DNA of 38,476 nucleotides from an uncultured Blautia sp. (GCA_900542045.1 UQMI01000036.1:1-38476); one strand, 5' to 3'. Counted from the stretch's first letter, positions 7,770-15,849 are shown. Program-made: numbers and translations. Notes: generated by a model from the sequence alone, not told the origin.

Positions 7770-8621
7770 ATGGCTTATGTAACATCAGAAGAAATGCTGT
7801 TGGATGCGCAGAAAAGAGGATATGCGGTAGGCGCATTTAACTGCGAGAACATGGAAATGGTAAAGGCGATCATTGCTGCGGCAGAGGAGTTGAGAGCTCC
7901 TGTTATGCTGCAGACAACCCCTTCCACAGTAAAATATGGAACCCTTGCCACCTTCTCTGCTCTTGTGCAGGCGGAAGCGAAATCCGCCACCGTACCGGTA
8001 TGCCTGCATCTGGATCATGGAAGCAGCTATGAACTGGCGGTGGAGGCTATGGAAGAGGGCTATTCTTCTGTAATGATTGACGGATCCGGTCTTCCCTTTG
8101 AAGAAAATATCGCTGTGACCCGGAAAGTGGTGGAGCAGGCCAGGGCCAAAGGTATTCCTGTAGAAGCGGAATTGGGGAAAGTCGGAGGAAAAGAAGATGA
8201 TCTGGAAGTAGAAGAAGACACCAATACCGATCCGTCTATGGCAAAAGAATTTGCAGAACGCACTGGCGTTCAGTCGCTGGCAGTTGCCATCGGCACAGCT
8301 CATGGATTCTATGCGAAAACACCGGTTTTGGACAAAGAGCGTCTGTCTCAGATCCGCGAAGTGGTGGATGTACCCCTGGTGCTCCATGGTGCCTCCGGAC
8401 TTACCGATGAGGACGTAATGGATTGCGTGAAACGGGGAATCTGCAAGGTGAATTTTGCCACGGAGCTTCGCAAAGCGTATACCGATGCCATCAAAGACCT
8501 GCTGAAGGAGAAACCGGAAACTTTTGATCCGAAGGCATTTGGCAAAGTGGGTATGGCAGCAGTAACAGAACTTGTGAAAAATCGCATGAAAGTCTGCGGC
8601 TGCGATGGAAAGGCAGACTGA
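7770..8621 (+). CDS. gatY: Class II ketose-bisphosphate aldolase (GatY/KbaY-like)
   Basis: Zinc aldolase (283 aa), expected to cleave a ketose (bis)phosphate, probably tagatose 1,6-bisphosphate, to dihydroxyacetone phosphate and an aldehyde. Catalytic Asp82 and zinc ligands His83, His178 and His206 are visible (LDHG, GTAHG, LHGASG), along with Glu134 (VEAELG) and the phosphate-binding NFAT at 228-231. The length and the C-terminal CGC-DGKA ending match the remembered E. coli GatY/KbaY pattern. A TTG at 7764 is too close to the RBS; the ATG at 7770 has GGAGG with 9-base spacing. GatY-type enzymes normally need a GatZ/KbaZ partner, and such a gene lies at 12310 in this run. Confidence 0.88.
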   Translation: MAYVTSEEMLLDAQKRGYAVGAFNCENMEMVKAIIAAAEELRAPVMLQTTPSTVKYGTLATFSALVQAEAKSATVPVCLHLDHGSSYELAVEAMEEGYSSVMIDGSGLPFEENIAVTRKVVEQARAKGIPVEAELGKVGGKEDDLEVEEDTNTDPSMAKEFAERTGVQSLAVAIGTAHGFYAKTPVLDKERLSQIREVVDVPLVLHGASGLTDEDVMDCVKRGICKVNFATELRKAYTDAIKDLLKEKPETFDPKAFGKVGMAAVTELVKNRMKVCGCDGKAD

Positions 8622-8635
8622 TAGAGGAGAAGGTT

Positions 8636-10141
8636 ATGGGGCAATATTTACTGGGAATTGATATTGGGACCAGCGCCTGCAAGATTGCCATTTTTGACAA
8701 GGCGGGAAATGTGCTGGCCAGTACCAATGGAGATTATGAAGTACATTATCCGCATCCAGGGTGGTCGCAGCAGCGTCCGGATGACTGGTGGACAGCTGTG
8801 TGCGGTGCAATTAAAGAAGCTCTGGAAAAAGGCGGAATCCGAAAAGAAGAAATTGCTGGCGTAGGCATTGATGGTCAGGGATGGGCGGCAGTTATGGTGG
8901 ATAAAGACGGAAATGTTCTGGCAGAATCCCCTCTGTGGACGGATACCCGTTCTGTGGATATCTGCAATAAGATTAAAGAACGGCTTCCGGAGGAAGAAAT
9001 CGTACGGGTCTGCGGCAATCCGCTGCAGCCCATGTATACCACCGGAAAGGTACTCTGGTTTGAGCAGGAAATGCCGGAAGTATACCGGCATACCTACCAG
9101 GTACTCCAGTCCAACTGTTTTATTGCCTATCGGCTCACAGGCAATCTGGTACAGGATAAATGCCAGGCCTATGCATGGCACTGCTTCGATATGCGGAACG
9201 GAACCTGGGATGAAGAGCGGGCGAGAGAGCTGGGCATCCCCACAGGTTTCCTGCCGGAACTGGTGGACTGTCACCAGGTTATGGGAACCGTAACGGCTCA
9301 GGCGGCGGCGCAGTGCGGTCTGTGTGAAGGAACTCCTGTGGTGGCAGGCGGCCTGGATGCGGCCTGCGGTGCTCTGGGTGTAGGCGTGCTGGAAAATGGT
9401 GATACCCAGGAGCAGGGCGGACAGGCAGGCGGAATGAGTATCTGTACTAAAGAGTACAAGTCTGATGCCCGGCTGATCCTGAGCTTCCATGTGGTGCCGG
9501 ACTGCTGGCTTCTTCAGGGAGGAAGCACCGGAGGCGGCGGTGTGATGCGCTGGCTGGAGCAGCAGTTTGGAGATTACGAAAGAGAAATGAAGAAAGTCAC
9601 CGGAAAGAGTTCTCTGACGGTGTTTAATGAACTGGCGGAGGCAGTACCGCCCGGATGTGAGGGAATGGTAATGCTTCCCTATATGTCCGGAGAGAGAAGT
9701 CCAATCTGGAATCCCAATGCCAAAGGTGTATTTTACGGGGTGGATTTCAGCAAGACAAAAGGGCATTTTATCAGGGCCGGCATGGAGGGTGTGGCGTATT
9801 CACTTCGTCACAATCTGGAAGTGGCAGCCCAGGCAGGAGCGGAAGTGAAAGTGCTGCGCTCCATGGGAGGCAGTGCCAATTCGCTTCTTTGGACGCAGAT
9901 CAAATCCGATGTAACCGGAAAGCCTATTGTGGTGCCGAATTCGGATACGGCAACGACACTGGGCGCGGCGATTCTGGCCGGAGTGGGAATCGGCATGTAC
10001 GGAAGTTTCCGGGAAGCTGTAGATACAACTATTGCAGTGAAACGGGAGCATCAGCCAAATCCTGCGAACAAAGAGATATATGACCGCACTTATGAAATGT
10101 ACCTGCGGCTTTACGAAGAACTGAAAGGCATGATGGTGTAA
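8636..10141 (+). CDS. FGGY-family carbohydrate kinase (xylulokinase-like)
   Basis: ATP-dependent sugar kinase (501 aa) of the FGGY family. The N-terminal ATPase motif DIGTSACK begins at Asp9. PGWSQQRPDDWW (41-52) is the substrate-side stretch shared with xylulokinases. The likely catalytic base is Asp241 (GGLDAACG), and the C-terminal FGGY signature begins at GGSANSLLW. It sits 14 bp after the aldolase with RBS GAGGAG. Possible substrates are a ketose from the dehydrogenases (xylulose, tagatose, sorbose) or the polyol itself. Phosphorylation of galactitol here would feed the GatD-like enzyme, but that is speculation. Confidence 0.87.
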   Translation: MGQYLLGIDIGTSACKIAIFDKAGNVLASTNGDYEVHYPHPGWSQQRPDDWWTAVCGAIKEALEKGGIRKEEIAGVGIDGQGWAAVMVDKDGNVLAESPLWTDTRSVDICNKIKERLPEEEIVRVCGNPLQPMYTTGKVLWFEQEMPEVYRHTYQVLQSNCFIAYRLTGNLVQDKCQAYAWHCFDMRNGTWDEERARELGIPTGFLPELVDCHQVMGTVTAQAAAQCGLCEGTPVVAGGLDAACGALGVGVLENGDTQEQGGQAGGMSICTKEYKSDARLILSFHVVPDCWLLQGGSTGGGGVMRWLEQQFGDYEREMKKVTGKSSLTVFNELAEAVPPGCEGMVMLPYMSGERSPIWNPNAKGVFYGVDFSKTKGHFIRAGMEGVAYSLRHNLEVAAQAGAEVKVLRSMGGSANSLLWTQIKSDVTGKPIVVPNSDTATTLGAAILAGVGIGMYGSFREAVDTTIAVKREHQPNPANKEIYDRTYEMYLRLYEELKGMMV

Positions 10142-10184
10142 GTGTCAGGACAGATCAGATATCACGATAAAGGAGTGTGCGGCT

Positions 10185-11123
10185 ATGAAAGAAATATGGA
10201 CCATGGGGGAACCTATCTGCGAGATCATGCGTCCGGACAAAAAAATGGGGCTGAAGGAAGCAGGAACTTTCCTGGGACCCTATGCTTCCGGCGCACCGGC
10301 GATCTTTATTGATACAGCGGCAAAATTAAAGCATCCCTGTGGCTTTATCGGTACCATCGGGGAAGACGATTTTGGCCTCTGTGTGAAAGAAAAGCTGGAG
10401 AAAGACGGTGTGAACTGCACGTATCTGAGCGTGGACCGGGAAGTATCCACTGGAGTCGCTTTTGTTGCCTATGACAATGAGGACGAAAGGACGTTTATTT
10501 ATCATGTGGGAAATGCGGCGGCCGGAAGGATCGTTTATCCGGAAAAGATGCCGGAGAATATCGGTATCTTCCATGTTATGGGATGTTCCATGATGCCTAC
10601 GCCTTATATGGCGGAATGTGTGATAAAGGCGGTAAAGAGCAGCTATGAGCAGGGAGCCATGATTTCCTTTGATCCTAATATCCGAAAGGAAGCTCTGAAA
10701 GAGCAGGATCTGGGAGAACTGGTAGCGCCTATCATGGAGAGATGTTCCATTTTTCTTCCGGGTAAAGAAGAGCTGCTTCTGATCTCGCAGTGTGATTCTG
10801 TGGAAGAAGGAGCAAAGAAACTCTTCGACAATCCGGTGCTGAAAGTCATTGTGCTGAAGGATGGAAGCCGCGGATGCCGGGTGATGACCAGGGAAGAGGA
10901 CTTCCAGGTGCCTGTCTGCAAAATTCAGGCGAAGGATTCCACTGGCGCGGGTGATTCCTTTGATGCTGGTTTCACATCGGCTTATCTGCAGGGAAAATCT
11001 TTGAAAGAATGTGCGCAGATCGCGTCTGCGGCCGCAGCGTTGAATACGGCGGCGTTTGGGCCTATGGAGGGCCAGGTGACGCCGGAAGCAGTGGCAGAGA
11101 TGATGGAAAAAAACTATAAGTAG
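10185..11123 (+). CDS. PfkB-family sugar kinase (tagatose kinase-like)
   Basis: Ribokinase/PfkB-fold kinase (312 aa). The ATP/anion-hole motif DSTGAGDSFDAGF starts at 251, with GAGD at 254-257 and Asp257 as catalytic base. The N-terminal substrate region SGAPAIFIDTAAKLKH resembles proteins annotated as D-tagatose kinase, which make tagatose 6-phosphate. In Agrobacterium C58 a PF00294 kinase doing this was found beside a PF00107 dehydrogenase and a PF08013 protein, the same three families as here. RBS AAGGAG. The tagatose assignment is inferred from sequence memory and context; another ketohexose is possible. Confidence 0.85.
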   Translation: MKEIWTMGEPICEIMRPDKKMGLKEAGTFLGPYASGAPAIFIDTAAKLKHPCGFIGTIGEDDFGLCVKEKLEKDGVNCTYLSVDREVSTGVAFVAYDNEDERTFIYHVGNAAAGRIVYPEKMPENIGIFHVMGCSMMPTPYMAECVIKAVKSSYEQGAMISFDPNIRKEALKEQDLGELVAPIMERCSIFLPGKEELLLISQCDSVEEGAKKLFDNPVLKVIVLKDGSRGCRVMTREEDFQVPVCKIQAKDSTGAGDSFDAGFTSAYLQGKSLKECAQIASAAAALNTAAFGPMEGQVTPEAVAEMMEKNYK

Positions 11124-11136
11124 GCAAGATAGAGAG

Positions 11137-11167
11137 GCAGGGCTTTGGCAGATCCCGCCTGCCCTGC
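11137..11167 (+). other. Intercistronic hairpin before the GatD-like gene
   Basis: GCAGGGC (11137-11143) pairs perfectly with GCCCTGC (11161-11167), ending 10 bases before the RBS GGGAGG. No T tract is present, so a role in mRNA stability or ribosome access is more likely than termination. Confidence 0.4.
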
Positions 11168-11190
11168 GCGGAATATAGGGAGGTATGAAG

Positions 11191-12237
11191 ATGAAGGCAG
11201 CTGTTGTCGTAAGAAATGAAGTAGTAGAATATCAGGATATCGAAGAACCAAAAGTAGAACCAGGTTGGGTAAAAGTGAAAGTTAAAATGTCCGGTATCTG
11301 CGGTTCGGACATTCCCAGAGTGCTGCACAATGGTGTCCATTTTTATCCGATTGTACTGGGCCATGAATTTTCCGGTGATGTGGTAGAAGTCGGAGAAGGC
11401 GTGACAAAAGTAAAGGTTGGCGACCGTGTTTCCGGTGCTCCTCTGATTCCCTGTATGAAATGTGCGGACTGTCAGAGAGGAAATTATTCTCTGTGCAAAC
11501 ATTATGATTTTGTCGGTTCCAGAAGAAACGGAAGCAATGCAGAATATGTGGTGATTCCGGAGCAGAGTGCAGTGCCCTTTGACAAGAGTATTCCCTATGA
11601 GCAGGGAGCCATGTTTGAGCCGGCTACAGTTGCAATTCACGGAGTATTTCAGAACAATTACAAAGCCGGCGGAACCGTGGCAATCCTGGGCGGCGGAACC
11701 ATCGGTATGTTTACCATGCAGTGGTGCAAGATTTTCGGCTCCAAGAAAGTGATTGTGTTTGATATCAGTAAGGAACGTCTGGACATGGCTCTCCGTCTTG
11801 GCGCAGACGGCGTGATCAATACTACTGACGCGGATTATATGGAAAAGGCTATGGCTCTTACAGAAGGAGCCGGCTATAATTATGTTTTTGAGACTGCCGG
11901 AGCAGCGCCTACCATGTATATGGCATTTGATCTGGCTGCTAATAAAGCAAATGTATGCTTTATCGGCACTCCTCATGTGGATCTGACGTTTACCCCTTCC
12001 ATGTGGGAAAATATGAACCGTAAGGAATTCTATCTGACTGGTTCCTGGATGTCTTACAGCGCGCCGTTCCCGGGAAAAGAATGGGAACTGACTGCCCATT
12101 ATTTTGCAACCGGACAGCTGAAATTTGATCCGAGCTTTGTATATAAAAAGATGCCTATGAGTCAGGCGCAGGAAGCGTTTGATATGTATAAGACCCCGGG
12201 ACTTGTAAAAGGAAAGATTCTTTTGGTGAACGAATAG
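11191..12237 (+). CDS. gatD: Galactitol-1-phosphate 5-dehydrogenase-like zinc dehydrogenase
   Basis: Medium-chain zinc dehydrogenase (348 aa) closely resembling remembered E. coli GatD, which oxidises galactitol 1-phosphate to tagatose 6-phosphate. Shared stretches include CGSD-P near Cys37, LGHEFSG (His58, Glu59), DFVGSRR, and the GSWM-YS-P-PGKEWE segment. The structural zinc set Cys88, 91, 94, 102 is complete. The Rossmann motif is LGGGTIG. ATG at 11185 sits one base from the Shine-Dalgarno; ATG at 11191 has 7-base spacing and is preferred. No PTS is encoded nearby to make a hexitol phosphate, so this enzyme either acts on a free polyol or takes phosphate ester from one of the adjacent kinases. 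Confidence 0.87.
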   Translation: MKAAVVVRNEVVEYQDIEEPKVEPGWVKVKVKMSGICGSDIPRVLHNGVHFYPIVLGHEFSGDVVEVGEGVTKVKVGDRVSGAPLIPCMKCADCQRGNYSLCKHYDFVGSRRNGSNAEYVVIPEQSAVPFDKSIPYEQGAMFEPATVAIHGVFQNNYKAGGTVAILGGGTIGMFTMQWCKIFGSKKVIVFDISKERLDMALRLGADGVINTTDADYMEKAMALTEGAGYNYVFETAGAAPTMYMAFDLAANKANVCFIGTPHVDLTFTPSMWENMNRKEFYLTGSWMSYSAPFPGKEWELTAHYFATGQLKFDPSFVYKKMPMSQAQEAFDMYKTPGLVKGKILLVNE

Positions 12238-12309
12238 GAGACGAAAGTGTGGGAGTAAACTTTCACATCTACCATGATTGACGAAATAGATGCGCTGGGA
12301 GGAGAAAAA

Positions 12310-13638
12310 ATGGCTGATGCACTGAGAAATATGATTGAAAAACGGAAAAAAGGTATTCATTGTGGGATTGCATCTTACTGCAGTGCCAATGAACTGGTCA
12401 TTGAAGCTGCCATGGAGCAGGCGCTTCGTTTTGATGACGAAGTATTGATTGAGGCTACGGCAAATCAGGTGAATCAGTTTGGCGGATATACGGGTATGCT
12501 GCCGGCAGATTTTAAAGAGTTTGTATATAAGATCGCTGACAAAACAGGCTTTCCCAGAGAAAAGGTGATCCTGGGAGGCGATCACCTGGGACCGCTGACC
12601 TGGTCAGGAGAGCCGGAGGAGACAGCCATGGCCAAGGCGGTGGATCTGGTAAAACTCTTTGTAAAAGCCGGATATAAGAAAATCCATCTGGATACCAGTA
12701 TGAAACTGGCCGATGATCCGGTGGATGCCGGACTGCCTGACGAAGTCATTGCCAGAAGAGGTGTGAGGCTCTATAAGGCCTGTGAGGAGGCGTATCAGGA
12801 ACTGGCGGCAGAGAATCCGGACGAGCCCAGACCTGCCTTTATCATTGGCAGCGAAGTGCCCATTCCAGGCGGTGCCCAGGAGGCTGAAGATTCAGTGGCT
12901 GTGACGAAGCCGGAGGCTCTCCGGAAGACCATAGCAGCCTATGAGGCGGAATTTGAGAAGAATGGACTGAAAGACGCATTCCAGAACATCATTGGGATCG
13001 TAGTGCAGCCAGGAGTAGAATTTGGTGATGATGATATCATTCACTACAATCGGGAGAAGGCAGTGGCGCTCACCCAGGCGGCGAAGGAATATTCCAATAT
13101 GGTCCTGGAAGGACATTCCACAGATTACCAGACTCCGAAGAACATGAAGATGATGGTGGAAGACGGCATTGCCATTCTTAAAGTGGGTCCTGCTCTGACT
13201 TTTGCTCTCCGGGAAGCGCTGTTTGCTCTGAGTATGATGGAGAAGGTTCTGGTGCCGGAGGAAAAACGGGCCAACTTCATTGAAGTGCTGGAAGAGACCA
13301 TGCTGAAAAATCCGGGCAACTGGGCAAAGCATTATCATGGTACGGAAGAGCAGCTGTATATCAAGAGAAAATACAGCTTTTCAGACCGCTGCCGTTACTA
13401 CTTTGCACAGCCGGAGATCGTAGAGTGCATGCATAAGCTGTTTGACAATATAGATGCCTGTGACATTCCCATGGGAATGCTGCATCAATATATGCCGTAT
13501 CAGTACATCAAAGTCCGTGACGGCAGACTTTCTAAAAAAGCAGCCGAACTGGCGAAAGATAATGTGGTGCAGATTATTGAAGACTACAATTATGCAGTAA
13601 AATTCAATTACATGACGGGAAATGCATTTCTGGATTAA
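12310..13638 (+). CDS. gatZ: GatZ/KbaZ family protein (PF08013): tagatose-bisphosphate aldolase subunit or tagatose-6-P 4-epimerase
   Basis: PF08013 protein (442 aa), matching remembered E. coli GatZ over its whole length: EATANQVNQFGGYTGM (48-63), GGDHLGP (89-95), the EGHSTDYQT segment and KVGPALTFALREALFAL. Two roles are known for the family: non-catalytic partner of the GatY/KbaY aldolase, or, in Agrobacterium, an enzyme epimerising tagatose 6-phosphate to fructose 6-phosphate. A GatY-like aldolase in the same operon supports the first; the tagatose-kinase-like PfkB gene supports the second. ATG 12310 has RBS GGGAGGAG with 5-base spacing, better than an upstream ATG at 12274. It is the last gene of the run and is followed by a strong terminator. 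Confidence 0.88.
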   Translation: MADALRNMIEKRKKGIHCGIASYCSANELVIEAAMEQALRFDDEVLIEATANQVNQFGGYTGMLPADFKEFVYKIADKTGFPREKVILGGDHLGPLTWSGEPEETAMAKAVDLVKLFVKAGYKKIHLDTSMKLADDPVDAGLPDEVIARRGVRLYKACEEAYQELAAENPDEPRPAFIIGSEVPIPGGAQEAEDSVAVTKPEALRKTIAAYEAEFEKNGLKDAFQNIIGIVVQPGVEFGDDDIIHYNREKAVALTQAAKEYSNMVLEGHSTDYQTPKNMKMMVEDGIAILKVGPALTFALREALFALSMMEKVLVPEEKRANFIEVLEETMLKNPGNWAKHYHGTEEQLYIKRKYSFSDRCRYYFAQPEIVECMHKLFDNIDACDIPMGMLHQYMPYQYIKVRDGRLSKKAAELAKDNVVQIIEDYNYAVKFNYMTGNAFLD

Positions 13639-13750
13639 TTTCCGCGGACAGCAAGTCGGGCGGACATGCAGACATGTCCATTCGGCAGCTGCTGCAGGGG
13701 TTAAGTTGGGTAAAGATTGGAATATGCCATGACCTGTCCTGTATGAAGAT

Positions 13751-13802
13751 AGAAAACCGGAAGACTTTCTCTGAACAGAAGAGAAGCCTTCCGGTTTTCT
13801 TT
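13751..13802. terminator. Bidirectional terminator between gatZ and the AraC gene
   Basis: AGAAAACCGGAAG (13751-13763) pairs perfectly with 13788-13800, and an inner TTCTCT/AGAGAA stem extends it. T-rich ends occur on both strands, so it can stop the catabolic operon and the convergent regulator gene. Confidence 0.85.
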
Positions 13803-13849
13803 TGGCATGAAGCGGACAGAGAAGAGGCTGTATGTCTGATGACCTGCTG

Positions 13850-14722
13850 CTATTCGTCTGTGGATACATCCAGGGGCAGAGGAGAACGCCTGGAAGGCGT
13901 GGATCCAAACAGCTTCTTATAGGCTCTGGAAAAGGTGGTGTAATCATGAAAACCGCACTGAGCAGCTGCTCTTGTGGCCGGCAGGCCCTGTTCCAGAAGG
14001 GCGCGGGCGTTTAGAAGCCGTTTGTTCAGCACATACTGATGAAGGGTGCAGCCGGTCTGCTCTCTGAATTTGCGCATCAGATGGTATTTGCTGAGAAAGC
14101 AGTGGCGGGCCAGAGCTTCGGATGACAGATCTTCTGTGAGATGCTCATGGATATAACGCATAAGTTCTTCGATAACAGGATCACAGGAAAAGGATTTCTG
14201 GTCCTGGATATATTGCTTTCCGAGAAAAATGCGGTTTAGCCGGATCAAAAGATGCAGAAACAGCACTTGAGAGAGCAGAGCGGAACCGAATTCCGCAGAG
14301 GAGAGGGCATCCTCCAGTTCTCTGACCTGCTCCAGGATTTCCGTCTGGAGCGGCGGGGCCAGCCGGATCAGATGGTACCCGCGTTTTCTGGCTTTCTGAA
14401 AGCAGGCAAACAGATCGCAGCCGTATTGAGAGGCAAAGGCAGAAGCGTCTTCGTTAATCCAGAAAATGAAGCGTTCATAGGGAACTGCGCTGCTGATCTC
14501 CGGACGGTGAATGTCGTAGCGGTTCACCAGAAGAATATCTCCCGGCTGCAGAAGATAGGTTTTTCCTTCGATATGATAAGTAACCTGTCCGGAAAGGAAC
14601 AGGACAATCTTATAAAAATCATGGTAGTGATAGTCAAAGGTTCTCTGCAGCTGGTCTTTGAGGTGAAAAAGCCGGAAGGGCCGGTGTAGGTAACCGGTTT
14701 TGTCATGGTCTTGCAGGTTCAT
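13850..14722 (-). CDS. AraC-family transcriptional regulator
   Basis: One-component regulator (290 aa) with an N-terminal cupin-like sensing domain (HYHDFYKIVLFLSGQVTYHIEGK, then the LQPGDILLVNRYDIHRPE strand pair) and a C-terminal double helix-turn-helix (about 185-285) ending in the standard AraC pattern GFHDYTTFSRAYKKLFGSTP. The start at 14722 has RBS AGGAGA 6 bases upstream; a longer frame to 14776 lacks one. It is convergent with the hexitol genes and divergent from the dapF-like gene. A 21-bp-spaced direct repeat lies in its upstream region. Targets may be the hexitol genes, the dapF-cysK-epsC group, or itself. Confidence 0.9.
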   Translation of the reverse strand: MNLQDHDKTGYLHRPFRLFHLKDQLQRTFDYHYHDFYKIVLFLSGQVTYHIEGKTYLLQPGDILLVNRYDIHRPEISSAVPYERFIFWINEDASAFASQYGCDLFACFQKARKRGYHLIRLAPPLQTEILEQVRELEDALSSAEFGSALLSQVLFLHLLIRLNRIFLGKQYIQDQKSFSCDPVIEELMRYIHEHLTEDLSSEALARHCFLSKYHLMRKFREQTGCTLHQYVLNKRLLNARALLEQGLPATRAAAQCGFHDYTTFSRAYKKLFGSTPSRRSPLPLDVSTDE

Positions 14723-14762
14723 GAGAAATCTCCTGTTTTTTCTTTCTATGCTACCGCATTTT

Positions 14763-14793
14763 TTGCCATATAACAAGCATGTATTGCCATATA
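14763..14793. promoter_or_regulatory. Direct repeat TTGCCATATA x2, candidate AraC site
   Basis: TTGCCATATA occurs identically at 14763-14772 and 14784-14793, a 21-bp period (two helical turns). Tandem half-sites with this spacing are the classic AraC/XylS operator layout. The pair lies 41 bp upstream of the AraC start and about 100 bp upstream of the dapF-like start. Confidence 0.6.
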
Positions 14794-14894
14794 CTTTGAA
14801 AAAAATATCGCATATACTAAAGTTAACGATGTTCGTATTATAAAAGGTGCAGAGAAAACAGGGGTGTAAGAGCTTCAGAAAACGGAGGATGGTT

Positions 14895-15746
14895 ATGAAT
14901 TATAATATTGTCATGGCGAAATATCAGGGGCTGGGAAATGATTATCTGGTATTGGATCCCAACAAAAACAAGCTGCAGCTGCAGGGAAAAAAAATAGAGC
15001 AGCTCTGTAAAAGAGGCTTCGGGATCGGTGCGGACGGTGTGTTGTACGGACCGCTGCTGCAAAATGGAAAGCTGGAAGTGCGTTTCTTTAATGCAGATGG
15101 TTCGGAAGCAGAGATCAGCGGCAATGGCGTACGTATATTTGCCAAATATCTGCTGGATCAGCAGTATGTGTCCGAATCCAGATTTGCCATAGAGACGGAG
15201 ATTGGTCCGGTGGAAGTGGAATGCCTCAATGGAAGGGGGACGGAATTTAAGATCCGTATGGGCAAGGCCAGCTTTGACGCAGAGGCCATTCCGGTGACAG
15301 GTGAAAAGAGAGAGGTGATTGGAGAAACCTTTTGCTTTCACGGGAAGGAATACAAGGCCACCTGTGTATCCGTGGGAAATCCTCACTGTATTATCCTGAT
15401 GGACCAGATCAGCAGGGAAAAGGTAAAGGAACTGGGACCGTATGTGGAGAATGCTCCGCAGTTTCCTCACCGTATGAATCTGCAGATCTGCCGGATCATT
15501 GACAAATACAATGTGGAGATTGAGATCTATGAAAGAGGATCCGGATATACCAGAGCCTCCGGAACCGGGAGCTGCGCAGTGGCGGCGGCTCTGTACCGGC
15601 AGGGACTCATTGAGCCGAGGGTGAATATCAGCCAGCCGGGCGGGATCATCGAAGTGGACATCGAAGATGACGGTTCAATCTATATGCTGGGAACCGTCGG
15701 TTTCATCGCAGATATTTCCATAGCAGAAAGCTTCTTTTTATCATAG
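14895..15746 (+). CDS. dapF: DapF-like epimerase/racemase with Ser in place of both catalytic Cys
   Basis: Diaminopimelate epimerase fold (283 aa, normal length). Family landmarks are present: GLGNDY near Asn15, GIGADG, FNADGSEAE, NPH (162-164), ERGSG (Glu213). However, the two cysteines that act as acid and base in DapF are Ser75 (ISGNGVR instead of CGNG) and Ser222 (ASGTGSC instead of ACGTG). The codons AGC and TCC are unambiguous. A separate DapF-like subfamily with such serines seems familiar, but its activity is unclear to me. ATG 14895 has GGAGG 6 bases upstream; the frame extends to a GTG at 14847 without support. It is followed by cysK and epsC, so an O-acetylserine/cysteine-derived amino acid is a possible substrate. 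Confidence 0.85.
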   Translation: MNYNIVMAKYQGLGNDYLVLDPNKNKLQLQGKKIEQLCKRGFGIGADGVLYGPLLQNGKLEVRFFNADGSEAEISGNGVRIFAKYLLDQQYVSESRFAIETEIGPVEVECLNGRGTEFKIRMGKASFDAEAIPVTGEKREVIGETFCFHGKEYKATCVSVGNPHCIILMDQISREKVKELGPYVENAPQFPHRMNLQICRIIDKYNVEIEIYERGSGYTRASGTGSCAVAAALYRQGLIEPRVNISQPGGIIEVDIEDDGSIYMLGTVGFIADISIAESFFLS

Positions 15747-15776
15747 AGCGAGGACAGAAAAAGCGTTCTCCGCGAA

Positions 15777-15805
15777 TTGACAAAAGACGATTCCTATAAT
15801 AAGAT
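15777..15805 (+). promoter_or_regulatory. Promoter of cysK-epsC
   Basis: TTGACA (15777-15782), 17-bp spacer, TAAGAT (15800-15805). A consensus TATAAT at 15795-15800 is only 12 bp from the -35 and is unlikely to pair with it. Transcription should start near 15812. Confidence 0.6.
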
Positions 15806-15823
15806 AAATAGGGAAGACCGCAG

Positions 15824-15849
15824 AGGTGTACATCGGTGGATGTACGCCT
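15824..15849 (+). other. Leader hairpin upstream of cysK
   Basis: AGGTGTACAT (15824-15833) pairs with ATGTACGCCT (15840-15849; one G-T pair). Only TTT follows, so it could be a weak terminator for the dapF-like gene or an attenuating leader structure. No T-box or SAM riboswitch motif was seen. Confidence 0.45.

Noticed and set aside
11062..12585. Minus-strand frame of 507 residues opposite gatD
   Set aside because: The plus strand encodes two clear families here; the antisense frame is open only because of codon composition and has no recognisable domain. The same holds for 24643-26109 (minus) and 84-734 (plus).
14895..15746. Loss of DapF cysteines by sequencing error or pseudogene
   Set aside because: Two independent codons differ (AGC and TCC), the frame is intact and all other motifs are kept.
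15777..15800. TTGACA and TATAAT as one promoter
   Set aside because: Spacing is only 12 bp; the TAAGAT at 15800 gives the correct 17 bp.
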